NCBI GenBank assembly: GCA_019914945.1
Contig: CM034113.1
Coordinates: 5,994,850 to 6,058,849 of the forward strand
Source of the DNA: Typha latifolia
Taxonomy: Eukaryota > Streptophyta > Magnoliopsida > Poales > Typhaceae
Direction: 5' to 3'
DNA length: 64,000 nt
Part shown: positions 9,838 through 20,497 of the stretch, piece by piece
Layout: each line of letters opens with the position of its first letter
Numbering within the stretch: the first letter of the stretch is position 1
The notes under the pieces: model-generated
Told to the model about the DNA's origin: nothing
The model's input: only the letters and a program-made list of their open reading frames with translations
Database searches by the model: none
Program-made: the position numbers and the translations under genes

Positions 9838-12800
9838 GTTGGTTTGACCCGACCCGACCTAACCCGTATACTTAAACGGGTCAAACAGATCAAAACGGGT
9901 CAGCTATATAAACCCGAACACGACCCGATTATTAAACGGGTTAGGCGGTTTATGACCCAAACCCGATTATACTAAACCCAAACTCGATTAAGAGCCGGGT
10001 TATCGTGTCGGGTTATCGGGTCGGGTCAAAATTTGCCACCCCTAAGTACGAGGACTGCCAAAGAATTGTGGAAGACACATGGGCGCGGCGCGCCGAAGGC
10101 AATCCAATGCACACGTTCATGCACCACATCAGTGAACTCCGGAGGAACCTGAGCAGGTGGAGCCGCGAGATGGTAGGGTGCATGGAACGTCAGCTGAAGG
10201 ACACTAATACTCAGCTTGCAGACTTAGAAGAACTGGATGCTAATGGCCAGCTGTCTGAGGAAGGATTGAAGAGTCTAAGAAGCTACTACAACCGTAAAGC
10301 CGCCCTCAACAGACAGCTAAACATCAAGTGGCTGTAGTGGTCTCGCCTCAGGTGGGCGACAGAAGGAGACTGAAACACCAAATTCTTCCATATCTCGACT
10401 ACCATGCGAAGACAACGAAACACGATACCTGGCATAACGGGTGACGGGGAGAGATGGTTGCAGGAACCCACAGAAGTGTGCCAAACCTTCACATCCTTCT
10501 ACCAAGGGCTCTAGAGTGAAGTGGAAGAACAAGGCCAGGGGACTAACGAGTGGCCCACACTACCGTGTATCTCGGCTGAAGAAGCAATAGAGCTGGTGAG
10601 GCCTGTTACGCAGGAGGAGATCAAAGCGGCAGTATGGAGCCTACCAAGGGGCAAGGCTCCTGGCCCGGACGGGATGCAGGCGGAAGTTTATACTAAATAC
10701 TAGAATACCATTGGCGGCAGCCTATGCCAGGCAGTTGGCCATTTCTTCACCTCCTCGACTATGCCGCAATCATGGGGGGAAACCTTCATAACGCTCATAC
10801 CCAAGAAGGACCACCCAACAATGGTGGCTGACTATAGACCCATTCCTTTGTGCAATGTTGTGTATAAGGTCATCGCCATGGTCATGGTCAGTCGTCTAAA
10901 GCTGATTCTGCCCAAACTCATAGGACCGAAACAAGTGGCGTTCGTAGCCGGGAGATGCATAGTCGACAACACGCTGGTGGCGCAAGAGGTGGCGCACTCC
11001 ATGGCTGTCGATAAGGGTGATCAGACTATCATGATGATCAAGATGGACATGGAAAAGGCTTATGATCGTGTTAGTTGGCCGGCATGGTAGGCTCGCTTCA
11101 ACGGATGGGTTTTCCGTCGCAGTGGTGTGAATGGGTACATGCGTGCATCTCGTCCCCCCATTTTGTCTTGCTTATCAACGGGAGCCCGACAAACTGGATC
11201 ACACCTCACAGTGGCCTTCGGCAAGAGGACCCGCTCTCACCCTACCCCTTCATCATAGTCACTCAAATTCTGTCGAGGATTATCAATGAGAAGGTGGACC
11301 AAGGGCTGCTGCGGGGATACAGGGTGGGAGAAGTCCAGATGTCTCACCTATTGTACGCAGATGATCTTCTCTTGATGATGGAGGCATCTACTAAGAATGC
11401 CTAGTGTATTTTAGACAGCCTAAACCGATATGAGCAAATCACCAACTAGAGAGTAAACTTCAGCAAGTCGGAGATGTACCTTCCAACCAGGATCGGAGAA
11501 GAAGCCGGTAGACAGCTCAGCGAGAAGCTTGGGTTAAAGGTGGCAGCCATGCCATTCAAATACCTTGGGGTGCTCATCTCGGGGAAGAGAGGCAAGGTTT
11601 GGTGGAACGCATCAACAAGAGACTTGCAGGCTGGAAAAGAAAGCTACTATCCCAGGCCGGCAAACTAACCTAGATTAATGCAACTCTGATGTCGATTCCG
11701 GCATATTGGTTGGGCAGCACCTGGCTGCCGAATGCAGTGCTGGATGAGATGACCAAACAAGCACGGGCCTTTCTTTGGGAAAACAGTGCTGGCCGCGAGC
11801 TGCACCTGCTGAGCTGGGAACAGGTTACCACCGCTAAGCGGCAAGGCGGCCTCGGGGTTAGACGACTCAGAGATGCAAGAACGGCACATCTCGGTAAGCT
11901 AGTCTTCAAGGTTTTAAACAAGGAGCAAGCCCCATGGATTAGGCTAGTGCAAGCCAAGTACGGGAGCTTGCACCCGTGGAAAACAAAGAGGCCAACAAAT
12001 GCATCGTGGGTGTGGCGTGCTCTAACCCAAACTTCCAATCAACTAAAGATGGGCTGTAGAGTGTTGGTAGGGAATGACAGGAACACGAGAGCAGCCTACG
12101 ATCCCTGGACGCAGGAGGTTTCGTGGAGAAAACAACCTAGGGAGCTTGCGAAGTCTCTAATGGACGAAAACCTGATGGTGGCGGACATCACTAACAACCA
12201 GTGTTGGACTATCGAGAGGCTTTGTAGGGAGGCGGGCTCGGATATGGCGTATGAGATATCAAGCTTCCCTATGGGTGCCGCCACCATTGAGGATAGGTGG
12301 ATATGGTGGCCGCACCCAAGGGGAACTCCATCAGTGAAAGCCATTTACCACTCTCTGCAAAGGCGGAGTGAGCACCAATGGGAAGGGTGGAGGATTCTCT
12401 GGCGGCTACCGGTAGCTCCGAGGATTAGAACCTTCTGTTGGAAACTCTTCTGGGGCAGGCTCCCAACGCGAGCCTACCTCCAGTACATCCATATTGGAAC
12501 AGAGGAACGGTGCGCCATGTGCAGGCTGTTTCGCGAGACGGCCGACCACCTATTATTTACGTGCAGATACAGCCGGGAGGTCTGGGAGATACTGCGAGCC
12601 AAAGAAGGGGTGGAGAGCGACATGATAGACCAGGAATGGATTACGAGAGAATGGAGCTCGAATAAAGACAAAGATCTAATGACCAAAGGGATGATAGCCT
12701 GCACACTGTGGATCCTATGGAGAAGCAGGAATGAAGTTGTTTTTGGCAAGAAGAAGACATTGAAGATAGTATTGGTGAGAAGAGCAGTTGCCTTAGCGGA

Positions 12801-13394
12801 GGAGCACAGGCAGATGATAAAGGGAAGCAAACAGAAGGGAGCGAGCAGCAGCAAGAGATGGGAACCACCACAGCCAGGGTGGATTAAGGTAAACACCGAT
12901 GGCGCGCTCAGGGAGGGCGCCTGTCAAGGAGGTGCAGCGGCCGTTTTCTGTGGTGCAAGGGGTGACTTCGTCCAGGCGGTGTGGGAACCTTGTCTAGGGA
13001 GCTCGGCCTTGCAAACTGAGCTATGGGCAATCAGAATGGGACTGAGGGTGGCCGGAAGAGACTGCAGGTTAGTCTTTGAAACAAATTGCTAGGAGGCCAT
13101 CAGATGCCTGCAGAGAGTGGAGCACTGCCCTTGGCGTGTTAGGAATCTGGTGCAAGAGAGCCTCAATCTCGCGAAGGAATGTTTGTAAGTTTGGTTTGTT
13201 CATGTTGGTAGGGAAAGTTAATAATGTAGCTGACTAGGTAGCGGCTAAGGCGAGTGTGGCTTCCGGTTCTAGCTATTACGACTGGTTAAGCCTCGCTCCC
13301 CCAGAGTTTTGTAATCTCATTGCTGTCGATGCGGCTTACGGGTCGGCAGTTAACTAATATATAGCTGGAAACATCTCCTTGATAGTCAAAAAAA

Positions 13395-13410
13395 ATCATT
13401 AATGGATTCC
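13395..13410 (+). repeat. Right target-site duplication of LINE-1
   Basis: ATCATTAATGGATTCC, identical to 5472-5487, directly after the A tail. LINE-2 ORF1 resumes at 13411. Confidence 0.9.
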
Positions 13411-13860
13411 CGATGCAATTAGGCACAGGGCAAAGGCATGCAAATAGATCGACATATATTAAGATTCATAAAGGTAAATAATCAATAGGGCATATCCTAA
13501 GCATATCTTCCATGATGGGCTTGTAGCTACGAGTTATGGACCAGCCTCATATGGAACAAATAATCAAAGTTCCTATCATGTGGAGAAGATAAGAGCTATC
13601 AACCATGCCTTGCTCCCAACATTGGAAGAGTGTCAATGTGGACATGCAGGTAGATTATAGAAAGCTATAGTTGATAGTTGTACAAGTTAATAACAACAAT
13701 CATGAATTGATAGATGCCAACAAAGTAAAAAAATCTTCAAATGAATTTGAGGACGAAGGGAGGAGACTTTTGGAGACCGAGCAGTTCTTCCATTTTATAA
13801 TGATCAAAGCTATGTTTTAGAACTATAGGAGCGCTAGGAAAAATGAGGTGCTAGATAGAT

Positions 13861-16800
13861 TGAAACACCTACTTCCAAAAATCACGTGTTCCTCACATGG
13901 AGAGTTCCACATGATTCTTACATGACCTGTCAGTAAAATAATCTCACAAAGTATCTGGATAAGTCTAGAAATACTATAATAATCCAACAAGCCTCTAGGA
14001 ATACAAGTCCATATATAAATTTAAACATAAAAACCTTCGCAGGGGCTATGTCCAACTATAAATAATAGAATAAATAATACTAAATAGGGAAATAAATATG
14101 CTACTCCTCGATATCCGCATCCTCCATAATTAGCTCTGAAATATTTCTACTAAAATGGCAGTAAGCACGGGGCCTAGCAAGTATAACCCAATAGTAATCT
14201 ATGAATATTATATTGCATGATAAATAGAAATGCAAATCCATAAACGAATCAAGAAGATGGGTACAGTACAACTTTTAATAACTTTCATCATCATAGCTTA
14301 ATTACATAAAAATCTATACAGAAATTGAGTCACTAATGACATGTCTCACAAAGCAATATAGTATCGAGGGGGACTAGTCATCTAGCGGTATTATCGCCCA
14401 TATATGCCTGGTGACGCTGCATATGACCGGTTGTCTGTGGCCATCAGACTAAGGACCCTAGTCGTAGGCCCATCAACACCGCTCTAGTAAATCATCGCAT
14501 AGAGCAGATTCATTACTTATAGCTGAATCATCGCACAGAGCAGCATCATCGCATACGGCGGGTAAGAGCACACAGCTCAATAGACGCCCTGACCCTACGT
14601 CCTCGGGTACCGCTATAACTATAACTCTATCTCTCAATCATCTTTATTAATATCATACTAGACTAGTCTCCAACTAGAGCAGTATAATCACCTGAATGCT
14701 CCACCAGCTAACAACCTCAAGTATAGACCGCTCATATAATACTATATAATACACTCTACCTTTAACCCCGGGTTGAGTAGGTGAGAAGGGCACTGCCTAA
14801 TTGGGACTCGACTAATAATGATACGTGCACATGGTGCCATGACTTCTATTATTTATTATATCATGATCATCAAAGTAACCAGTATTATAACAATGCATGG
14901 AGCCTATCATACATGTGAAATAAGTAGTAAATAATGCAGGTAATAATTGACATGTAATTAATACAAGTAAAAATAACATGTAATTATTGCAAGTAAGAAA
15001 TGGCATGTAATTAATGCAGCTAAGAAATGACATGAGTATACATTATTCATAGACTAATCTAGGATTCTACTTGCTTGGGATATCTCTAAAATCCGTCTCA
15101 CTCTCCTAATTAGTCGGCTCCTCCTGAATTTTGAGATCTTCCCCGCACAGTAATGGGTCTAATAATTTCTAAATAAAATAAACATAAGATTGATGAACTT
15201 ATAGAACTAACTCCTTATTGTATAAATTAAATTTGATTTTCTAGGTCCGAGTAGTTGACTTGGTTTTGTATTTATCCTTTCCTATTAATATATTATTTTG
15301 CATTAATTTAAAATGGTCATTTACGGTAAAATTAGAGTCAATCACATTTGCAAGCATCGATGATAATTGAAAAGACTAATAAATTTAAATGCCTATTTTA
15401 ATTATGTATTATTCCTAATTTTATTAATAACATGATTGAGAAAATAGCATAAATAAAGGAAATGTAGCTAACAAAAGTTAAAGAAAAATAAAAGACTAAT
15501 AATGATTAGCCTATGGTCCATATGTTGGGCTGGGCTCAAGGCCCAGCATTGCTTAGGTGAAAAGATGGGTTGCTGAAATGGTGCAGCCCACTAGGTTAAA
15601 AGTGGTGGACTGGGCTCAAGAGCCCAGTCCATCAAGGTGAGATGGTGGGTTGCGGGCCTACCGTAGCCCACTAGGCTTAAGGGGTGTTGGACTGGACTTA
15701 AGAGTCCAGTCCAGTAAGGTGAGGAGGTGGGCTCCTACCGCAGCCCACTAGACCTTAAGGGGCATTGGACTGGACTCAAGAGCCCAGTCCAGCACGGTGA
15801 GGAGGTGGGCTGCGGGCCTACAGCAGCCCACTAAGCCAAAAAAAGGGGGGTGGACTGGGCTCTGGGCCCAGTCCATCGAGGCCTTAGAAAGGGCTTGTGG
15901 GTGTGGGTTGCGGCCCACCCCACAGCCTAGATGAGAACACGGTGGGGATTGGCCCAACCCCTACCCCTTCTCATCGTCTCCTTCCTAGAGAAGAAAACAT
16001 ACGAGAAGGAAAAATTGAAACGAAAAGTGGTGCTGCTGTCGGTGATCCCCATCGCCGGTAGCGAAGCTCCATCGACTCCCCAAGTCGACGAGGTCGACTT
16101 GGGTTGCATGTAAGTTTGAACCATCAGCCAATGTGGCCGATGGTGAGAGTTGAGGAACTCCATGGCCGGTGGCCATGGAGCTTCCTAGTTCAGTGAAAGA
16201 TGGGCTCGAAGCCCTCATCTCGAGTACCCACCTCTTCCATGTGAAGAGGTGAGTCAATCGAGGCCAACAAGCGAGGCCACCACCGCCGGTGGTGGCTGCT
16301 TGTGTCCAAGTAGCCCGACGGTGGGAGACGACATGGCATCGCCTCCTTTGCGCCCCGTGGGTACCCAAATTGGGTACCCACAGCAAGGGGCTGATGCGGG
16401 GAAACTTCTCAGACCGGTGAGAAGTTGACCCGAAGTTGCCGGCCGACGAATTTCTTCGGCGAAGGTATAAACATTTAACTAGAATTCATCTATGACTTAC
16501 AGAGAATTATTCAAATTAATTTAAAAGGGAAGATGAAGACTAACCCGAGGATTGAGGTGAGGGGTTTTGGTTGGCCGTCGGCGCTCCGGTGACCCGTTGT
16601 CCACGACGAAGGCTTTGGTGGCTCGGAGGAGAAAAGAGAGAAAGGGGTGGAAGAGCGAGAGGGAGAAATTGTGAAAAGTTAAAACCCGAAGGGGAGAGGT
16701 TTGGAGTTTAAATAGAGATGAGGCGAAGAGGGGAGCGGAGTGGAGTTAGCTCCACTCCGGCGCACTTCTCTCCCACCTCTCGCAACTGACTGCGAGAGGT

Positions 16801-16909
16801 GGGGGAGAAGGAGAAAGAGTCAGCGCACGCACCAAGCACGCACTCTTGTATTTAGAGTGCACGCGCTTGGCGCGTGCGCTTGAAATTTTTTTTTTACATG
16901 GGTGTTACA
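13861..16909 (-). mobile_element. 3.05-kb solo-LTR-like element inserted in LINE-2
   Basis: Flanked by 5-bp direct repeats TAGAT (13856-13860 and 16910-16914). The ends are TGAAACACCT and GGGTGTTACA, which gives TG...CA termini with an imperfect short inverted repeat. Read on the minus strand it starts TGTAACACCC, a common plant LTR start. Removing it rejoins LINE-2 ORF2 exactly at the residues LDR-C. No gag-pol reading frame, primer-binding site or second LTR copy is visible, so a solo LTR or a very large non-coding LTR-derived element (LARD-like) fits best. The interior contains an 82-bp tandem array (15524-15934) and GC-rich sequence near the minus-strand start. A palindrome-rich stretch (GCGCGTGCGC region, about 16840-16882) lies near the right end. 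Confidence 0.75.
15524..15934. repeat. 82-bp tandem array of hairpin units rich in TGGGCY motifs
   Basis: Five diverged units start near 15524, 15606, 15688, 15766 and 15851 (spacing 82, 82, 78 and 85). Most units contain two inverted repeats. One is of the type TGGACTGG(A/G)CTCAAG followed by AGCCCAGTCCA. The other is GTGGGCTGC followed by GCAGCCCAC. The motif TGGGC(C/T) and its complement occur many times. The array lies inside the solo-LTR-like element. Confidence 0.85.
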
Positions 16910-19900
16910 TAGATGCTAAGAATCAATTAAGGTATAGACTAGATGTTTTAGCCTTGCTCAAGTCGCACAAAATTAGGAGGCATCAAAGAATGTGGTGAGG
17001 GTATTGGTCACTACTGGTCTTGGTTCGCCATCTTGGCTGTTAATATGTCAAGAGGAATAATTTTTTTGTGGAAGATCAACATGGGATGGGTGGATGTAGT
17101 GGCCACCTTTAGACAAGCAACACATCTAGTGATCACCACCAATGTAGGATATGCTAGGCTTTGGTCATTAGTTTATGACAATAATCTCTTACATGCACAA
17201 AAGAAAGTATGGGAGAAACTATCTAAGTTGGTTGTTCTCAACATTCCATGGATTATTACTAGTAACTTCAATATGTTCATCTTGCCTCATGAGAAGAAGA
17301 GCACGGGGACAGTGAAGTTGGGACCAAAGTGCAAATCGTTCACAAAGTTCATTAATGATACCAGCCTATAAGACCTGGGCTACGATAGCATTCCATTTAT
17401 GTGGTGCAATAACTAGCTTTTAGCAATCTTCAAAGATCAATATGTTAGTGGAATAGCAATGTGATGGGTAGTCTTGAAAAAACGCTTCAAACATCAAAAC
17501 AAACTATTATGTGGCTGGAGAAACTGGATGTAGTGGATCAATTGAACGAGTAAGGGTTATTAGAGCTGAGAAGCTAGTATAATCACAAATATGCCCTATA
17601 TAGACAACTAAATATCAAGTGGCTCTAGAGGTCAAGGCTTCGTTGGATAACTTAAGGCGATCGAAATACCGAAATTTTATAGATTACAACCATGATAAGA
17701 AAGTGTTGGAACCATATCTCTAGTATTAGAGACGAAAGGGAGGTATGGGTACAAGATCAGGCCAAGGTTAGTACAGCTTTCATGGAGTTCTATGGCAAGA
17801 TTTGTAAGGATGAAGAAGTGGTAGACCAACCAGCAGAATGGTCATGGCTCCCTTCTGTCACGACCAAGGAGGGCCAGACGTTAATATCTCTAGTTAGTTG
17901 AGTTAGAGATACAAACAGTGGTGCAAAGCATGCCACACGGGAGACACTAGGGCTAGATGGTATCGAAGTGGAAATTATCATTCATTATTGGGATGCCATG
18001 CGTGAGAGTATTTGCGAGGTTGTGCAACACTTCTTCACAAATGCCACCCTACCTAGGAGCTAGGAAAATACCTTTGTAACCCTCATCCCTAAGAAAAAAA
18101 AAATTGCTACTGCACAAACTTGTACTATTAGAATAGTCTACATTTATCACTGGGCAAAGTATTGTAGACAATACACTAGCTGCTCAAGAGGTAGCCCATT
18201 AGTTGGTGAACGATAAGAACGACAACTCGTTTATGATGGCGAAGATTAATATGGAGAAAGCATATGATCGGTGAGCTGAGATGCAGTATGGGTACATTAT
18301 AAAGAATAGGTTTCCTCGTGACACGGTGTGATTGGATCTGGGCATGTATTAGTTCACCATGCTTTGGATTGTTGATCAACGACAGAGAGACGGAGAAAAT
18401 TACACCCAACCGTAGGTTAAGGCAAGGTGACCTACTTTCGCCTAGTTTATTTTGGTCTCACAAATTTTAATGAGGTTGCTAAATGAGGAGGCTGCACGGC
18501 TGCCAAGTTGGTGATATTTGGCTGACCCACCACCTTCTATATGTGAATGTTTTGCTTATCACTATTCAAGCTGTTATGCCCAATGCCAATTGTATTCTGG
18601 CATGCCTAGGGATGTACTCGTGCATCTCGAACCAATGGGTTAAATTCTCTAAGCCTAAGCTTTTCCTACCTAAGTGGATCAGAAACCAAATAGGGAGCTT
18701 CTGTGATAGACACTAGGTTTAAGTGAAGGGACCATGCCATTTGTTTACCCAAGGTTGATTATCTTAGGAAAGTGGGTTAAAGTGAAGGAACACAAGCCAT
18801 TTCTTGGCAAACTGGAATCAAGGTTGCTAAGGTGAAAGAGGAAAAATCTTTTATCTATGGCTGACTGACTGACTCTTATAAATGTCATGCTTATTGTCAT
18901 TCAGACATAGTGGATAGGGAGTAGTTGGCTACCGATTTCAGTTCCAAAGTCCATGGCCAAGCATGCAAGGGCCTTCCTTTGGAGCAATGGTGGAGGGAGA
19001 GGCTTACATCTTATTAACTGGGAGACAATGACAAGTCCGAAGGAGACTGGAGGACTGGCTGTTCGACAACTAAAACTGGCTGAGGAGGATTGTGCTTGAT
19101 AAACTAGTCTTCAAACTATTGAACAAGATCAAAGTGCCTTGGATTCATATTCTGCTCGTAAAGTACGACGAGTAGGACATATGGAATTACAAAAATCCCC
19201 CAAAAGATATCTTGCGTATGGCGGGCTCTAAGCACCACGGCGACGCAATTGAAAGGTGATTGTCGAAAGTTGATTGGTAATGGCCGCTCAATAGTTACTG
19301 TGATGGAACCTTGGCTGGTGAAGGTTTCGTGGAGGAGACCATCTAAGGTCATGAGGAATGCCTTAATGGATGAGGCTCTAACGGTGGCCACCCTCCTCAA
19401 CAATTGAGAATGGTGCACCGAAAGGATCTTGGAGACCGCGGGATCAGAGCTAGCTTTCAATATAATGATGTTCTTAGAAGATGAGGATCGAGAAGATATC
19501 TGGATTTAGGCCTAGCATCCGACACGGGAAACCAAAGCGAGCTCCATCTACCGGTTCCTCTAGCCTCTCGGGTTAGAGCTGTGGCAGGGTGGAAAGGCCC
19601 GTCGAGGTTACACGGGGCAAGCTACCGACACCTTAAACTTATTGTGGACCCTACTTGTTGCCTTTGTGGAATTTACAAGGAGCACGTTGAACATTTGTTT
19701 TTGAGATGCAAATAGTTCACAGGATGTTGGGGCTAAGCTAAGTAGGATGATGGGTGCTACGGTTGGTTAAATTGATTTAGATTGGTTGGTAAATGGACTT
19801 AATAGAATGTGGCCAGTGAGAGGATTAAAGGAATCATTACTTCCATGTTTTAGCTGGTATGGAAATAGAGGAACTCTATGATGCTTTAGGGGGAGTCCTC

Positions 19901-20132
19901 CATACCGAAGATGACTGCCTACAAAGCGTGGCAACTAGCCAAAGACTATGAGCAGCTAAATCCGAAGCTTAAAATGCACCTTGTTCTCTAGCGGCAAGTC
20001 ACAAACTACTGTAGACCTGACCAAGAATGGGTTAAGATGAATGCAGATAATTTGTTTTCTATGGTGAGGCAGGTGTAATATTTAGGGATGACCCTAGTGG
20101 CCTCCTTTTCTGAAAAAATTTAAAAAAAAAAA

Positions 20133-20497
20133 TGCAGACTTTTGCTCTTGAGGGTTACTGAGCATTAACTCACTGAAAGCAAACAAGGATTTTGTCTAAC
20201 ATCTTAGAAATAAAAGATTAAAAATTGTTGCTCTATCCCATTTAATTCAAAATCTACCTCAAGAACTTGTTTAGATATTTTAATCATTCAAAAATGGAAA
20301 ACAGCAGATGTACACAAAATACAATAAGATATGCAAAAAGCTAGTGTAAGTAGTAGTAGCATCAGGAAAAATCATGGAACAAGTAGTGCTGCTGGTAGCT
20401 TCATCTTAACTTCTTGTTATAGAATTACAAATATTGTACAGAAAGATTTTCTTTCGGCAATGGCACAATATTAAGAAGACTACAGGGTTCATATCCA
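20133..20497. other. CBBY 3' flank
   Basis: AT-rich sequence between the A-rich end of LINE-2 and the CBBY stop codon (minus strand), likely 3' UTR plus spacer. No independent gene is visible. Confidence 0.5.

Larger units (their letters stand above)
7621..10044. mobile_element. Non-autonomous hAT transposon carrying host-gene fragments (Pack-hAT)
   Basis: A 2424-bp element with perfect 12-bp terminal inverted repeats, TAGGGGTGGCAA at 7621-7632 and TTGCCACCCCTA at 10033-10044. The 8-bp TSD is AGTACGAG on both sides. Subterminal zones (about 7633-7900 and 9830-10030) are packed with short ACCCG/CGGGT repeats in both orientations, as expected for transposase-binding regions. I see no transposase reading frame, so it must depend on one in trans. 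The interior carries minus-strand fragments of two unrelated host genes, a YKT6-like first exon (9380-9596) and EMSY-like exons (8131-8489), with introns retained. Capture was therefore from genomic DNA, not from mRNA. The insertion splits the LINE-1 endonuclease region (FWFELYWMEYE then YEDCQRIVEDTW). Confidence 0.92.
6858..13200 (+). pseudogene. LINE-1 ORF2 (endonuclease-RT-zf-RVT-RNase H), broken
   Basis: The start at 6858 reads MFKALVWNCRGARKKEALDR, the N-terminal EEP endonuclease motif. Later endonuclease motifs include LLETHTSWEE and LIGDFNAFLS. A stop at 7077-7079 and frameshifts break the frame, and the hAT element splits it at 7620/10045. The RT follows in pieces: GKAPGPDGMQAEVY (about 10660), VADYRPIPLCNVVYK (about 10819), MDMEKAYDRVSW (about 11045), the catalytic YADD (about 11354) and FKYLGVLIS (about 11560). 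The piece 11689-13092 holds a zf-RVT-like region (RTFCWKLFWGRLPTRAYL, CAMCRLFRETADHLLFTC) and an RNase H domain with NTDGA and TELWAI. The third RNase H acidic position appears as FETNC, so Asp is replaced by Asn. A TAG follows at 13090-13092 and RNase H-like sequence continues to about 13200. Confidence 0.88.
5488..13394 (+). mobile_element. LINE-1: 5'-truncated L1-type retrotransposon with RNase H
   Basis: Bounded by a 16-bp target-site duplication (5472-5487 and 13395-13410) and ending in a short A tail (13388-13394). Without the hAT insertion it is about 5.48 kb. It keeps most of ORF1 with its zinc knuckle, and ORF2 with endonuclease, reverse transcriptase, zf-RVT-like and RNase H regions. 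The 5' end falls inside ORF1 after the expected position of the DUF4283-like N-terminal domain, so this is a typical 5'-truncated insertion. It landed in ORF1 of LINE-2, a relative of the same family. It is less decayed than LINE-2 but carries several stops and frameshifts, plus a hAT insertion in the endonuclease region. Confidence 0.92.
5240..20132 (+). mobile_element. LINE-2: old degenerate non-LTR retrotransposon (nest host)
   Basis: This outermost element is recovered as pieces on the + strand. An ORF1 piece at about 5240-5487 resumes at 13411-13800. Its residues (LGTG, ANRSTYIK) align with LGTG and VNRSAYVK of LINE-1 ORF1. The ORF2 start at 13800-13860 resumes at 16910. Endonuclease-like sequence follows at about 16910-17400, RT-like sequence at about 17690-18700 (including IVDNTLAAQEVAH and MEKAYDR), and a zinc-knuckle/RNase H region at about 19000-20110. 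Stops and frameshifts are frequent, so it is dead. It ends in A-rich sequence at 20121-20132, inside the RNase H region, 366 bp before the CBBY stop codon. The left end is uncertain and I found no target-site duplication. Two younger elements interrupt it at 5488-13394 and 13861-16909. Confidence 0.75.

Noticed and set aside
15524..15934. Considered a CRISPR array because of regular repeats
   Set aside because: The repeats are contiguous 82-bp tandem units in plant TE sequence, with no unique spacers and no cas genes.
15748..16386. Several overlapping minus-strand ORFs (69-133 codons)
   Set aside because: They arise from the tandem array and GC-rich part of the solo-LTR-like element, with no domain.
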